Shown: piece by piece, positions 1 to 64,000 of the stretch
How positions within the stretch are numbered: the first letter of the stretch is position 1
How the letters are laid out: each line of letters begins with the position of its first letter
Assembly (NCBI GenBank): GCA_037043235.1
Contig: JAWRVZ010000155.1
Location: 1,471,001-1,535,000, forward strand
Length of the DNA: 64,000 nt
Direction of reading: 5' to 3'
From: Rhodeus uyekii
Lineage: Eukaryota; Chordata; Actinopteri; Cypriniformes; Acheilognathidae
Notes under the pieces: generated by a model
Databases searched by the model: none
Told to the model about the DNA's origin: nothing
What the model saw: the letters and a program-made list of their open reading frames with translations, nothing else
Made by a program: the position numbers and the translations under genes

Positions 1-316
1 CACTTATGCTTCCTAATTGGACAGATTGACTTCCCTGAAGATTAATTTACTTGTTGTCATACTGTTATGATTATGCGTTCTGCAAAGTTTTTTGAGCAGT
101 GTAATAATATATATATATGATTTTGTTGATTTCCATCTCATTTCCAGGCCTGAAAACTTTCTTTTTTAATTTAATTATAAATATTATTGAAATTTATCAA
201 AAAGTGTTAGTTATGTGCATAAGAGTGAACATTAACATGAGGGCTGTGCAAAAAGGTTTGCTTATGAAGTTCCAAACCAGCTCACAAGGATTTGTTTCCA
301 AGCCTGTGGTGTGTAC
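1..316 (-). other. intron downstream of exon 70, truncated by the window edge
   Basis: AT-rich intron sequence; it contains no exon. The HECT-coding exons must start further left. Confidence 0.7.
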
Positions 317-53480
<53,164 letters not shown>

Positions 53481-54405
53481 CACTGTACATCATTCACACA
53501 CGAGAGGCACATCGCTGGAAGAGAGAAAGAAAAAAACAGTACGAGACCATTAAAAATACTGTTCTTGACAAAGCAAAGAGTTTCAAGTTCACGAATCTAC
53601 GGCAAACAGTGGCAAAAGCTGTTGAATTAATAAATACATAGAAATTAGATCAATTCTAAAACACAATCTAATTAATTCATTTAAATAATTAAATCAGAGT
53701 TTGTGTCTGAGGTTATCAGAGTTTTGCTATGGGGCAACTAGCATTTCCATCCATAATGAAAACCAGGACATAACCCGTCACCCACAATATTCAGATTATT
53801 GGTCAACCAATATATGCATTACAATGGCCACTTTCTAAATTCTAACATTTGGCCTTGTCAGAAACAGACTACAAACAGCTCTTCCCCCCAAAAGACGCAT
53901 GTCTTTCCTCTAGGGCCTCTCTGAAGGAAATTTCTTGACAGACTGCACTTGTTTTTCCCAACTCAGGATGTAAGAAATGTACCAGAAAACATGTAGATGG
54001 GAATCAAGGTCATTTTCCTGAGGCACGGTTTGAACACATCGACATAAGCACAGCTTACTTGCCGATGACAACAATAGTCATGCATTACAGATTAATTAGC
54101 AAATCACTGACCCCCTTATTTATGACTCATTAATCAGAAGGTTTAGACTTCATCCTAATCTAGCTATAATGTGTAAAACTGATTACAGACTCCGGCTCCT
54201 GTAACTAGCCTACAAATAACCTAATGAGAGGTGACGTCAAGGTGAAAACTGCCTCAAAGCCCCCGGGTTACTCCTCTCTGGGTCTCTTTCCAACTGGAGA
54301 GACACAAAGCATTCATTTGAAGATGGAAAAAAAGTAAATTTGAGTATGCAGTGTATTAGTTCAAACTATACCTGTAAACTCAAAAGAAGATGGAGACATT
54401 TGTAT

Positions 54406-54512
54406 TACCGCATTTTCTGCATCATAAGGCGCACTGGATTATAAGGCGCACGGACGTTTTTTGAGAAAATGTAAGTCTTTTAGGTGCGCCTTATAGCGCG
54501 GAAAATACGGTA
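54406..54512. mobile_element. 107-bp hairpin MITE (ATAAGGCGCA type)
   Basis: TACCGCATTTTCTGCATCAT AAGGCGCA at the left and its near-perfect inverse (…TGCGCCTTATAGCGCGGAAA, ending ATACGGTA) at the right, with TA at each edge. A second GATTATAAGGCGCACGG lies inside. It is a known style of Tc1/mariner/pogo-related miniature element in vertebrates. Confidence 0.8.
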
Positions 54513-55626
54513 CTCCAGCATTCACTTTTTGTTGCTATTCTTTTAATTTCATGTCTGGAACATACAAAAACATCCAAATAAATCACATTGTATTACACAA
54601 GTATATAAAACCAACCTTGGTGAGAGAGCATTTGACTTTTGAACAGCAGACTGACTACACGTTAGGTTTTACTTACCAAACACTATATTAACTTGCACAA
54701 CATTTCCAATGCTGCGAAGAGTGAATACTTTCATTTTTTTATATAAAAAGAGGAAATGAGGAAACACCGGCGGTTAGGATGACATATGAAACCTTACTTG
54801 TTCAATCAGTATTGACTGACATGATCAATCCAAAACTTAGACGGCAGAATGACTCAAATCTAAAATGGAAGGTCTAAAAAGCCTAAGAATTGGGCAACCT
54901 GGACAGCTCCCTCCATCTCTGCCTGAAATCTCTCCCGTCAATGAACCCGGTGGCCTTCTCGTCACTTTAAACAAATTACCACCACCCCCCGTTAGTTAGT
55001 GTCCGAGAGCAACATGACCCAGCACTTCCCCGTCTGCCTACGGTCTTACACCCCAGAATGCATTACACCTGTCAACATCTACTGTTTCACCATGTATAAA
55101 AATAAAAAGGACGTTTCTCAAAGCTGCTTCACAGTTATGTGGGAGACAGTGTGGGACCGAGTGTCACATTCCCCAGGAACTCTGACTAATCCTACAAAAA
55201 TCATGACAACAACAAGTCCTTAATGTGGCGAACTACGTAAAGAGTCACTGAGCTAATACTCTGAGGTGTTTACCACTTTACAACAGACATGTTGAAGTGA
55301 GTACAATGCTAGTAAAATACAGACAATCTTAGGTTACACGTTACTATTAATAAAGAGAAAGAGGTAGCTATGCACCCAAATAGTAATTTTAGATCATGTT
55401 TAAAAATAGAGGCAGAGAACACGCAGTTTTAAACCAGTGTTGATCTGATAGCTCATGGGTGTGCTTTCCAATTTAAACTAGAGGACATCATAACTGTTGG
55501 GTCATTCCTTCTAAGAAGGTCAGATTCATGTTTCTATGTCTACGTGTGTTGGATATAGGAAATCACAATTTTTAAATATGAACATTTGAAAATCATATTG
55601 GTTAGTTTTATTACAGCTTTCTTCTT

Positions 55627-55935
55627 GTTTTTGAAAGTCTCATATGCTCACCAAGGCTGCATTTAACAGTAATAATGTTAAAAATTATTACAATTTAAAA
55701 TAATTTTCTATTTTAATATATGCTTCCTATGATGGCAATTTTCAGCATGATCCTTCAGAAATCATTCAAATGTGATGATTTACTGCTCTAGAAATATTTC
55801 TTATTATTATCAATGTTGAAAATAGTTGTGCTGCATAAGGCTTATTTGTAAATGTGTTGCATTATGTTCAGTATTTGTTGACAAATAAAAAGTTACTAAG
55901 AATATTGGAAATAGAAACCTTTTTGCCCCAAACGG
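55627..55935 (+). repeat. ACTGTTCAAAA-type fish element, partial
   Basis: CTCATATGCTCACCAAGGCT, GATCCTTCAGAAATCATTC, ATTATTATCAATGTTGAAAA and AGTTGTGCTGCATAA in consensus order. Confidence 0.7.
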
Positions 55936-56452
55936 TTTTATGGTAGTGCATTAACATTAATATCTAATTAGTTTGTTTGTAAATGTAAATGTAAATTATA
56001 TTTTGACTAAATTAAGCATTTGTTTTTCTTTGGGAACATAATATTAATTTACAATCAATCTACAGGCTTTTCTGTGTCCTCAATATCACTGTTTATCCTG
56101 TTAGTCTTTTGTAAAATCCCTTTAACTAAAAGCCAGTTCCTTAATAACATTATCTTCCAGGAAGTGACATCATTATGATTTGTATGTGTTGTTACTTTTT
56201 TTACAATCCCTCCCTAATTTTCTTTTTCTTTGTGCAAATAATCACATCTGACCAAAGCCTAATTCTGGAGAAAATGTTTTTTTAAATTAAAGCCTGCAAC
56301 ACATTTGAATGGAAATACTCTATTTTTTCCCTCTCTCTTTACTCAATTCTTCAAAAGGTGAAAACATTTATTTCTTCTTCTAAACATAAAAGAAAATATT
56401 TTGAGGAAGGTCAGTAACAAATCCATTGACAAGCTCCATTGACCTCAACAGT

Positions 56453-56641
56453 ATGAAATATAAAATAATACTGTACTATGGAAGCCAATGGGGCCCATCA
56501 ACTGTTTAGTTACCAACATTCGTCATACATTATAAAATATTATATTGTGTTCAGAAGTAGAAAGAAATTCATACACTTTTGGAACAACATGAGGGTGAGA
56601 AAAATTACAATTTCCAGTTTTGGGTGAACTGTCCGTTTAAA
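56453..56641. repeat. 3' half of the GGGTGAAC-type fish element
   Basis: GGAAGCCAATGGGGCCCATC, AACTGTTTAGTTACC, GGAACAACATGAGGGTGAG and the end TTTTGGGTGAACTGTCCGTT. Confidence 0.65.
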
Positions 56642-57521
56642 TTACAAATTACTACAATTTATAAAAAAAAAAAATGATTTAATTTAATATTTTTGATGCT
56701 GCATAACAGGAATGACCCAGTAAAAATGTTTTATTTTTATTTTTTTATATATATATATCAATCTGGTGTCTTGTTTGTCTTAATGGAAATAATTCATGAA
56801 ATGTTTTCAAGTATTTATTGGAATCCCTGAAGCAAATAAGCCCACAGTCAAACGATGGAAACGCACAAAGGATGTTAGCAGAAAGCGGAGAGCGTATGGA
56901 ACGAGCCACAGAGGTGAATGACTGAGCTTGACTCTGTCACAGACAAACATAAAGCTGCCCAGACAACATTTTCCACAGCCAAGTGCATATCACTGCTGAC
57001 CTTCTGTTGAAGTCAGAGAGTGAATTCAATTCAGCCAGGCAAAATGGTCTGGGGGGCTGATAGTCTGAACACCTGACTAATCCAGGGCAACTGCGGCAAC
57101 TAAAACTTCTTTGGGGTGTGATCACATTTCAGACAGAGGGCATCAAAATATAGGACAGGAGGAGAAGATGCGGGCTAAAAAGCTGAGTCTTGGAGTTTGT
57201 GTTCAGAGCCACATGTCTCCTTAAAACTGTATAAACAATAAATGTTTATTTTTCATATCAGAGACACCTGGGTCTGGTTATTAGATCTGAACTGACTTAA
57301 CTCGACTCGAAGTAAACAATAAAGATGCTGATTATTACACGCACAATACTATCATACAACACGCTCTCCTGAAGTTCTCCTCTCACAGAGAAATTACATA
57401 ATTATTATTATTTTTAGAGTTAATTATTATTTTATTAAAACTAAAATGATTGCTAATTTTAGGAAAAGTGACAGTCAGTGCATATCACATAGGAACAATA
57501 ACCCTGAAGTAACCTTATGTT

Positions 57522-58520
57522 AAAGTTCTGTCATCGTTCACGTCATTCCAAACCAAGACGAATTCCTTTCTTCTTTGAAAAACAAACTAGTTTATTTGAC
57601 ATAAAATACATACAATGAAAGTAAATGGGAACCAGAGCCATCAAGCTCCAAAAATGACATAATATTCCATGTTTTCAAGAACCATATGAGAGTTTTGTTT
57701 TGGAACAGATCAAAATTATTAAAGTTATTTAACACAAACTTCAATTGTGGCTCCTAAATATATTTTGCGCTTCTGCGTACATTTAAATGAACTGATATAA
57801 CAAATGAGATGAGGGAACCAGTTACTTCTGACTTCACTAACATCAAACCTGGCTCGAGTGCGAGTTATATCAATTAAATGATATTTCAAGGTGTTTTATA
57901 TCATTTTGGAGCTTGACAGCCCTCATGTCCATTCAGTGTCATTGTACGGAAAAGATTAGAGTTGATTTTCTGCAAGATATTTTGTTTGATTTCCACATAG
58001 GACAGAAAAACATTAGGGTTAGTGTGAGTGTAAATTGGTACATTTCCACTGAGTGGTACAGTACAATACGATTCAGGACGGTAAACCCTGATCCGGCTTG
58101 TGTTTCCACCGCCAACAGTACTCTTGATAGGCGTGGCATATGCCGAAAAGTAGAAATCAAGCGACTCAATGAAGGATCTACCAGATCTTGTTCTTGCTTC
58201 TTGGTATGTGGCGGTTTGTCACAAGAAGTGTTGTCATTGTTGCTGTATAGTCATTCCCTTTTGTAGCACACGCAAGTGACGATTCTCTCTCAAACAAACG
58301 ACGTTCTGCAGTGAGTCCGGCTCCCCTCTTTAGGTACTGGATTGATGTGCTAGGAACCCCAACGGAAGGCTCCCCAAAAAGTGGTACAATTCAGTATTTT
58401 GGTACCATTCACAACTTCAGACACTCGAAATGGAAATAATTGCATACAGTAAAGTACCGTACCGCTCGGTAGAAACGAGCCAGACAGAATTTTCATTTTT
58501 GGGTGAACTGTCCCTTTAAA
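57522..58520. repeat. GGGTGAAC-type fish element carrying another element
   Basis: CGTTCACGTCATTCCAAACC near the left and TTTTGGGTGAACTGTCCCTT at the right; the left terminus is decayed. A different element (58042-58477) lies inside. Confidence 0.5.
58042..58477. mobile_element. nonautonomous element with GAGTGGTAC…GTACCGCTC ends
   Basis: Left TTTCCACTGAGTGGTACAGT and right AAAGTACCGTACCGCTCGGT with AGAAA are inverted. Inside, GTGTTTCCACCGCC and ATGTGCTAGG have no coding sense. This end type is common in teleosts. Confidence 0.6.
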
Positions 58521-59173
58521 TGCACTCCTAGAAGGAACAATGGTGATAGTTCAAGGGTCACTGTTCTCTCTGATGTAAAGATTAAATTGGATTGGACCAG
58601 ATTGGATGAATTTCCACGGTTTGGTGCTTGTCTAGCAGCTGAACCAATATAACTATATATAGTTAAGCAAAAAAAACAATGCTGGTACTGTCTAGTGAGG
58701 CTGGTTAACCAAGGGAGGCTGGCTTTGTTAAACTAGTTCAAACCCACGTAAGGACACCAGCACTCAGGCATCTAAAACAACACATCCTGGTCTTTTTACA
58801 ACATTCAAAATCTTCACCCCAAGAATCTGCTATTTTTTAAAGCATGGTGGACCAGAACGCATCATTCAGACACGGTCTGTCAAACAATGCACTGTGCATC
58901 TAAAGCCCGATCTTTGATAAAATACAACACATTATGTAAAATGTAAGCACAATCAGACTGTTACCACAGCAACATGCAAGAACTGTCACTTGGACAAGAC
59001 TTACATTGTTGCATCAGCTGAGACTCAAAGCAACAGTGATAGATACAAAAATAGCTGACATATGACAAGCTCAACTGTTTAAAGAGCTAAACCACATTCA
59101 TTACAGATACGACAACCCCTTATCAGATACTGTCGAATGAAACATAAAAAAGACAAGTGTAAATAACGCTTAC

Positions 59174-59500
59174 CAAACAATATCTTCTTTCTCTCTTTCT
59201 TCCTTATGTCATTCACGCCCAGCAGGATCAACCCACTGCCCCCTGCACGGCTCTTTATACCTACTGTCTAACAGAAAGGACGTGAATCCTCCGCTTTATT
59301 ATCAACCATATCCTGTACTTACTTTCCCAAATATACACTTTTGAATTAGATATAACTAAACGCCAGCCGGCAAAGAGGAGTTATGCAATGCGAGGACGAA
59401 ATGCCGGTTAATCTCGCGCTGGAGGGTGTTTATAGTAAGGTAGGTTGCCGCTCCGCAAGCTGTTGCCATGAAAAATAGCGGCGTTCGTTTACGAGAATAC
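59174..59500 (-). promoter_or_regulatory. candidate 5' noncoding first exon and promoter of herc1
   Basis: A good donor G/GTAAGC sits at 59174-59169 on the minus strand, upstream of coding exon 2 and in an otherwise repeat-filled 5.7-kb intron. Sequence to its right (59390-59560) is richer in CpG than the neighbourhood and carries a perfect CRE palindrome. The transcription start cannot be read from sequence; the right limit given here is a guess. Confidence 0.4.
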
Positions 59501-59539
59501 GCGTACAGCGGCGGAGTTTACGCATACAGCGTAGTGTCT

Positions 59540-59547
59540 TGACGTCA
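59540..59547. promoter_or_regulatory. CRE palindrome TGACGTCA
   Basis: Perfect 8-bp CREB/ATF palindrome, in a short CpG-containing block right of the candidate first exon. A near-repeat TGACG follows directly. Such sites are common in housekeeping CpG promoters; function is inferred. Confidence 0.4.
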
Positions 59548-59740
59548 TGACGTTTATATCATAAGGGTCCGTTATGTCTATTTTTCTTTCTCTTTTTTGA
59601 GATATTACTTACCGTTACTGTATCAGGGTTCTTATTGTTAACTAAAACTAACGATAAGAGTTTTAGTTAAAAAGTCTAAAACTTTAGTCTAAAACATTTA
59701 GCTTTTAGATAAAGTTTTTCATCTTACAATGAGTGTGTGC

Positions 59741-59855
<115 letters not shown>

Positions 59856-60699
59856 GAATATGTCTATACACACACACACATTGTAAGATGAAAAACTTTA
59901 TCTAAATTTTATTACTAAACTTTATAAATGTTATTATTGTTATTTCAATAAGCTAAATGTTCTATTCGTTTTAGTTAACGATAAGAACCCTGATATATAT
60001 ATATATACATACACACACACACATACATTGTAAGATGAAAAAATTAGTTATTTTGGCAATTGTCATTTAATTTAAATGGATTTAATATAAATAAAAAAAT
60101 TAATAACATAAAAACTAACACTGAAATAAAAACTAACTAAAACTAATACCAAAATTAAAATTATATTAATTTATCATTACTTAAAATAAAAGTGAGAAAA
60201 GATTCCAAAAAATTATGGAAATTAAAACTGAGTATATAAAAATAAAGGTTAATTCAAAATATTATTGCAAATTATAATGTATATAAAAATAACATTGTAC
60301 TATTTAATATTTTATTCACATTTTTCTTTTATTGGAAATATTCTAAAAATTATTTTAAATTATAAAAAAAAAATAGAACAGCCTCCATCACATGCCTCCT
60401 CTTTCAAGACAAGTCACAGCCATGGAGTCGAACAGATCTTGGCTATGTGAGATCAGGCTATTTGGATTTAAATAGTGAAATGTTTAAAAGTATATGGTTG
60501 TATCATTACTGCAGTGATTAGGTTTCTAGCATGCCTTGCATTTGGCAACAGTTCTTCTAACCCTAACGGATGGAGTGTGTAGCTTTTTATTCCTTGAACA
60601 GCCATGTAAGAAGACCCATTATGCCCATATTCCAGAATGACAACGTCAAGATTCATCATATGTGAAAGAATGGTGAAACTAATTAAATAAAAGAATAGA

Positions 60700-61620
60700 A
60701 ACTAAGCTTCTGCGGGAGAGGGGGAACATGTTTACTGTGGCAATGGAAAGATTTTCCTTGAGAACTGAGCTTCTGTGGGAGCATCACTGTGGAGCGAAGA
60801 ACTTCCTCTGGAAAATTGAGCTCTTGCAGGAGTGTGAAGGTACGTCACTGCTGTGGCAGTGGAAACCATTTCTGAAGAGACTGAGGCTCTGCGCAAGCCT
60901 CACTGTTCCAGTGGAGGGAACTTTGGAGAGGAGGAATAATGTGGCAGTGGCACCATTTGGATGGAGGAATTAAGCTTCTGTTGGAGTTGGGGTAGTAGAA
61001 TAATGAAGTTTGATCTTGGTAGCAAGTGGGTGGATGGATGCTGCAGCGGCAGTTACAATGGAAATGTTCCTACTAATTAGGTGAGGCTGTAGTTTGGTTT
61101 TGTGAAAACAAGCTGATTCTTTAGCTGATGGGAGATTGGTTTGATCGAATGAAACTCCTGAATGCTTCTGATGACCAACGGCCCAACGCTTGGATCTGCT
61201 GGTTTTGGAACAAAACATGTGATGGTGCGATTAGAGTCGTCTGTGAAGAGTGGGTTGGATGGGAGTTTAGCCCAAGCTTCTGGAATGAAGGTAGGCCAAG
61301 AACAATGGTTATGGTTAAGTCAACTCTGAATGGCGAGGTACTGGGGTTGGGATTGGGTCTGCCTCTGGTGGCAGCAGCCTGAATTTCTGTGAGGATTTGT
61401 GCTCTGATGTTGTTGGCGACAGAGGGTGGGTTCCAAAGCTGAAGCGTTCTGTGGAATGGTATCGGCATTTCAGAAAACAGAGCATGGTGGAGAGTTAGGA
61501 GTAATAAAGGCCAGGCTGAAACCACTTGTGGAGGCAGCCTTGCGCTTGGGTCAACCCCTGGAGCGGGACAAAAAAGGATAGAAAAGGAGGGAGGCTGGGG
61601 GAAACAGGGTATCCGGGAAT
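60700..61620 (-). pseudogene. decayed retroelement with tyrosine-recombinase remnant (DIRS/Ngaro type)
   Basis: At 61121-61255 the minus strand encodes NQQIQALGRWSSEAFRSFIR, and just upstream, in another frame, PLFTDDSNRTITCF. Both match conserved blocks of the tyrosine recombinases of DIRS/Ngaro retroelements (…PLF.D..GR..T.F… and …IK.LGRWSS.AY..YI…). The HSFR block expected between them is missing, so there is an internal deletion, and tyrosines of the last block are Phe here. Flanking sequence to 60700 and 61620 is G-rich on the plus strand, has no other recognisable part, and its membership in the element is assumed. Confidence 0.55.
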
Positions 61621-61653
61621 GTGCCGCTAGTGATACTATTTCACACATCAATT

Positions 61654-62261
61654 TACCGTATTTTCCCGCATATAACCCGCAGACGCAGACAATCCGAACC
61701 CTCATATAGCCCTCATATAGGTTTGGGGGTTTGTGCAAAAAATAGTTGGTGTAACCCGCACCTTTATATAACCCGCACCCATAGATTGATGAACTTTTTT
61801 GTGTAAGTTCACATTTCGAATTTTGAATGTTTGTTCGCATGATGTCAATTATCCATAACTGTTCAGGCTCGGTACACAGTGCTTGTGCGCGAAATTCAAA
61901 CAATAAGAAAACAAACACAAGTCCCACAAGAAGCGTATTCTACAGGTGTTGATCATCGGATGAGTGGAGAAGAGCCCGCCCTCATGGCAGCACAGCCAAT
62001 CACGTCTTCTTGCATGATTGACAGGTCAGACAGCCTATCAGCGCCAGCTGTCAGAGTGATGGTTCAAGCAGCAGAGACAACAACCCTCGCAAGAAAGAAA
62101 AACAGAAATAAAATAAAAAATAAAAAAATAAACTTACATCCTTATAACAAATATACTAAAATATTATTACGTGTAAAAAAAAAGGGATACAGCCTGCACC
62201 CCCCCAGCAGGGTTTGTCAAATCTGGTATAACCCGCGGGTTAAATGTGGGAAAATACAGTA
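61654..62261. mobile_element. pogo/Tigger-like nonautonomous element
   Basis: TACCGTATTTTCCCGCATAT with AACCCGC at left and the inverse GCGGGTTAAATGTGGGAAAA with TACAGTA at right, with TA at both edges. Inside, 61966-62100 is homologous to 16205-16343 of the Tigger-like element at 15453, in opposite orientation. Confidence 0.75.
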
Positions 62262-62720
62262 ATGAGGTGATAACACACTTCCGCTAGTTATTTAAACCCG
62301 TTAACGTTCACTCAGCTACTGTATAACTTACAACGACAAAGTCAAAGAATAACAATATAACAGCAAACACATCTTAACAGCATAACAACACTGTATTTTC
62401 ATCATTCGAATCACTGGAAAACCATTAGCTTTGTACATTAACAATACAGTGCAGAAGGTGTGCTAAACTGTAGCATAGCTACAGAAGCTATTCCCGTTCA
62501 CCATATGCGACTCAATCTCATCCTTATTTTTACCATACATGTGTATAACAGTTATATGAACATCGTATACTCAAACTTACATGAACATCAATACTAGGAT
62601 ACTTAGGGGCTCACCTGAAAAGGGGCATAGATAGTTTAAGAACAGACAAAACACAGATACACATTGCACAGGTAACTATAAAGTTCATTTTATTCTTCTC
62701 CCACTTCACCAGGCACTTAC

Positions 62721-62835
62721 TGTCATGTATTTCAGGAGAAGTGACTGAATTTACGTGTTGTAAATCAGACAGATCAGATTCTCCGAACTGCGGAGGAAAC
62801 TAACATGGCGGCGCACGTTACACGTTGTCACGTGG
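62721..62835 (-). other. possible alternative 5' noncoding exon with CACGTG and ATGGCGGC motifs
   Basis: On the minus strand a near-consensus donor ACA/GTAAGTG ends at 62721. About 100 bp upstream are a GCCGCCATG (YY1-like on the other strand, 62805-62812) and an E-box CACGTG at 62829-62834, a layout typical of TATA-less promoters. It could be a distal first exon of herc1 or of an unseen gene. No coding exon supports it. On the plus strand ATGGCGGCG opens only a 26-codon ORF. Confidence 0.25.
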
Positions 62836-63198
62836 TAATTGCTGAAGACGTAGATCATTTGAACAGGCTCATCCCAAACATTTAAGAAGTGAAAAGATTA
62901 TTTAATTATTGTTAATATATTGTATTATAATTGATAGAAATTATTTTGCTCTTAATGATTTTTGTATTAGCTGTTGGGAAGTTTAAGTTTTGATTTGTTG
63001 AGTGTTTATTTATTTTGATTTACAAACTTATTAGTTTGTTTCTGTTGGCATTGGTGGCCAGAGCTTCAGCCTATAAACAGGCTTGATTGAGAAATGAATT
63101 CTGTTTTGTTGCTGAACTCAGAGCAGTGTCATAGTCTTGGGTCAATTGGTGTAGTCAAACTAGCATATTGTTGCTGTTTTGTCTGTCCTTTATTCTGT

Positions 63199-63204
<6 letters not shown>

Positions 63205-63231
<27 letters not shown>

Positions 63232-63233
63232 CT
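63205..63233. repeat. (TG)n microsatellite
   Basis: About 14 TG units with one C interruption. Confidence 0.9.
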
Positions 63234-63857
63234 GTTGTTCTACACTGTAAATATTTTTGCACCTTCTAATAAACACCACTTTTGGATTCGCATTAACTTT
63301 TTGATCAGGACGTCATTTCCTTTTTTCACTCTGACTGTTTAGTCTCCCGACAGCAGTTTTTAAATTAAGATTGTTAAAAGTTACTTGGGGGGGGATCAAG
63401 AAATCACTTAAATCCAACCTGCCTGACGAAGTGTACAAAAAAGTTAATAAATAAGTAAATTAATTAATATCATTCTGTTTTAACAAGGATTCAGTAATAA
63501 GAACGTCCTCCCGCTAAGCTTGTAAATGTAAATTGCAGCTTGTTGAATCAAACTCAAACAAAAATATGATGTATTTCAACGTCCACTAGACCAGAGAGAC
63601 GACTCAGGGTGTTTGAATGGTGTAGAATGCAAAAAAATAAGTATCATAAAGGTCATTCATACGACTACGCTCTATTACAACTCAAGTTTAATATGTTTAA
63701 TCCCCCAGTTAAATTGTTCCCCTCTACCGACCACAGATCTCCTGCCATTATATTGTGCAACAGCGACATCTAGTGATGGATTACCTCACTCCAGCGCTGC
63801 TGTTCCTTCCCTTTGCCATATACAGTACTGTATAAATATTAAAGACATTCACACATT

Positions 63858-63962
63858 CACATTTACATTTATGCATTTGGCAGACGCTTTTATCCAAAGC
63901 GATTTACATTACATTAAACATACACATTGACATTCTAATCAGTTCTTACTTTCCTTGGGACA
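63858..63962 (-). repeat. tRNA-headed SINE, head missing
   Basis: The plus strand starts at the tail (GCATTTGGCAGACGCTTTTA) and runs to ATCAGTTCTTACTTTCCTTG; homology stops before the tRNA part. Confidence 0.75.
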
Positions 63963-64000
63963 AAATCGGACATAGATTGCAGAAGAGAAGTTCTAAGAGT

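Larger units (their letters stand above)
53515..59173 (-). other. intron 1, noncoding
   Basis: No exon-like open stretch was seen on either strand. The intron holds the hairpin MITE at 54406, decayed copies of common fish repeats near 55.6-58.5 kb, and AT-rich filler. The ORFs of 60-117 codons here show no family motif. Confidence 0.6.
62262..63857. other. intergenic, no gene seen
   Basis: Apart from the candidate exon near 62.7 kb and the TG run, I see no exon, RNA gene or clear repeat here. Short ORFs up to 82 codons lack recognisable motifs. Confidence 0.5.

Noticed and set aside
61121..61927. A 268-codon minus-strand ORF as a host gene
   Set aside because: It has no family match as a whole, crosses into a Tigger-like element, and contains recombinase-like pieces in conflicting frames; it is a relic.
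61971..62145. A plus-strand start with MSGEEPALMAAQPITSS as a small gene
   Set aside because: It lies wholly inside the Tigger-like element at 61654 and corresponds to the segment shared with the element at 15453.

Overview
The window is vertebrate nuclear DNA, most likely from a cyprinid-type teleost. It has a large multi-exon gene with GT-AG introns, long (TA)n microsatellites, and many short nonautonomous transposons and tRNA-headed SINEs of kinds that are common in carp and zebrafish relatives. The species call is an inference from repeat style and protein similarity; no search was run.

Almost everything from base 1 to about 59.3 kb is one gene on the minus strand: a HERC1-family giant E3 ubiquitin ligase. 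By reading GT-AG boundaries and codon phase I could join 69 coding exons, from an ATG at 53480-53478 down to an exon ending at 317, with no frame break. They encode about 4,297 residues. In order these are: the HERC1 N-terminal region (53.5-51.2 kb), a first RCC1-like seven-bladed propeller RLD1 (51.1-45.3 kb), a long helical middle part (44.9-31.1 kb), a SPRY domain (31.0-29.7 kb), an acidic and low-complexity part with a UBA-like segment (29.6-19.5 kb), a Cys/His-rich module (17.3-17.0 kb), a further helical stretch (16.9-12.3 kb), WD40 repeats (11.7-7.4 kb), a linker (4.8-3.8 kb) and a second RCC1-like propeller RLD2 (2.7-0.3 kb). The catalytic HECT domain and the stop codon lie beyond the left edge. 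The protein keeps HERC1 architecture but is clearly diverged from human HERC1 in the WD40 and RLD2 parts, so it could be a teleost duplicate rather than the most conserved orthologue.

The right end (59.2-64 kb) holds one or two candidate 5' noncoding exons and CpG-containing promoter-like sequence with a perfect CRE palindrome, then repeats: a (TA)n tract, a decayed tyrosine-recombinase retroelement fragment, a Tigger-like element and a SINE. I see no second protein-coding gene on either strand.

The introns carry the accessory biology: a 2 kb GATA-like minisatellite that fills intron 44 and touches the exon edge, a pair of about 320-bp inverted repeats flanking exons 26-30, four pogo/Tigger-like elements (five in the window, the fifth in the intergenic right end), one of them carrying a nested PIF/Harbinger-like element, a truncated Tc1-like transposase pseudogene 44 bp from an acceptor, and several SINEs.
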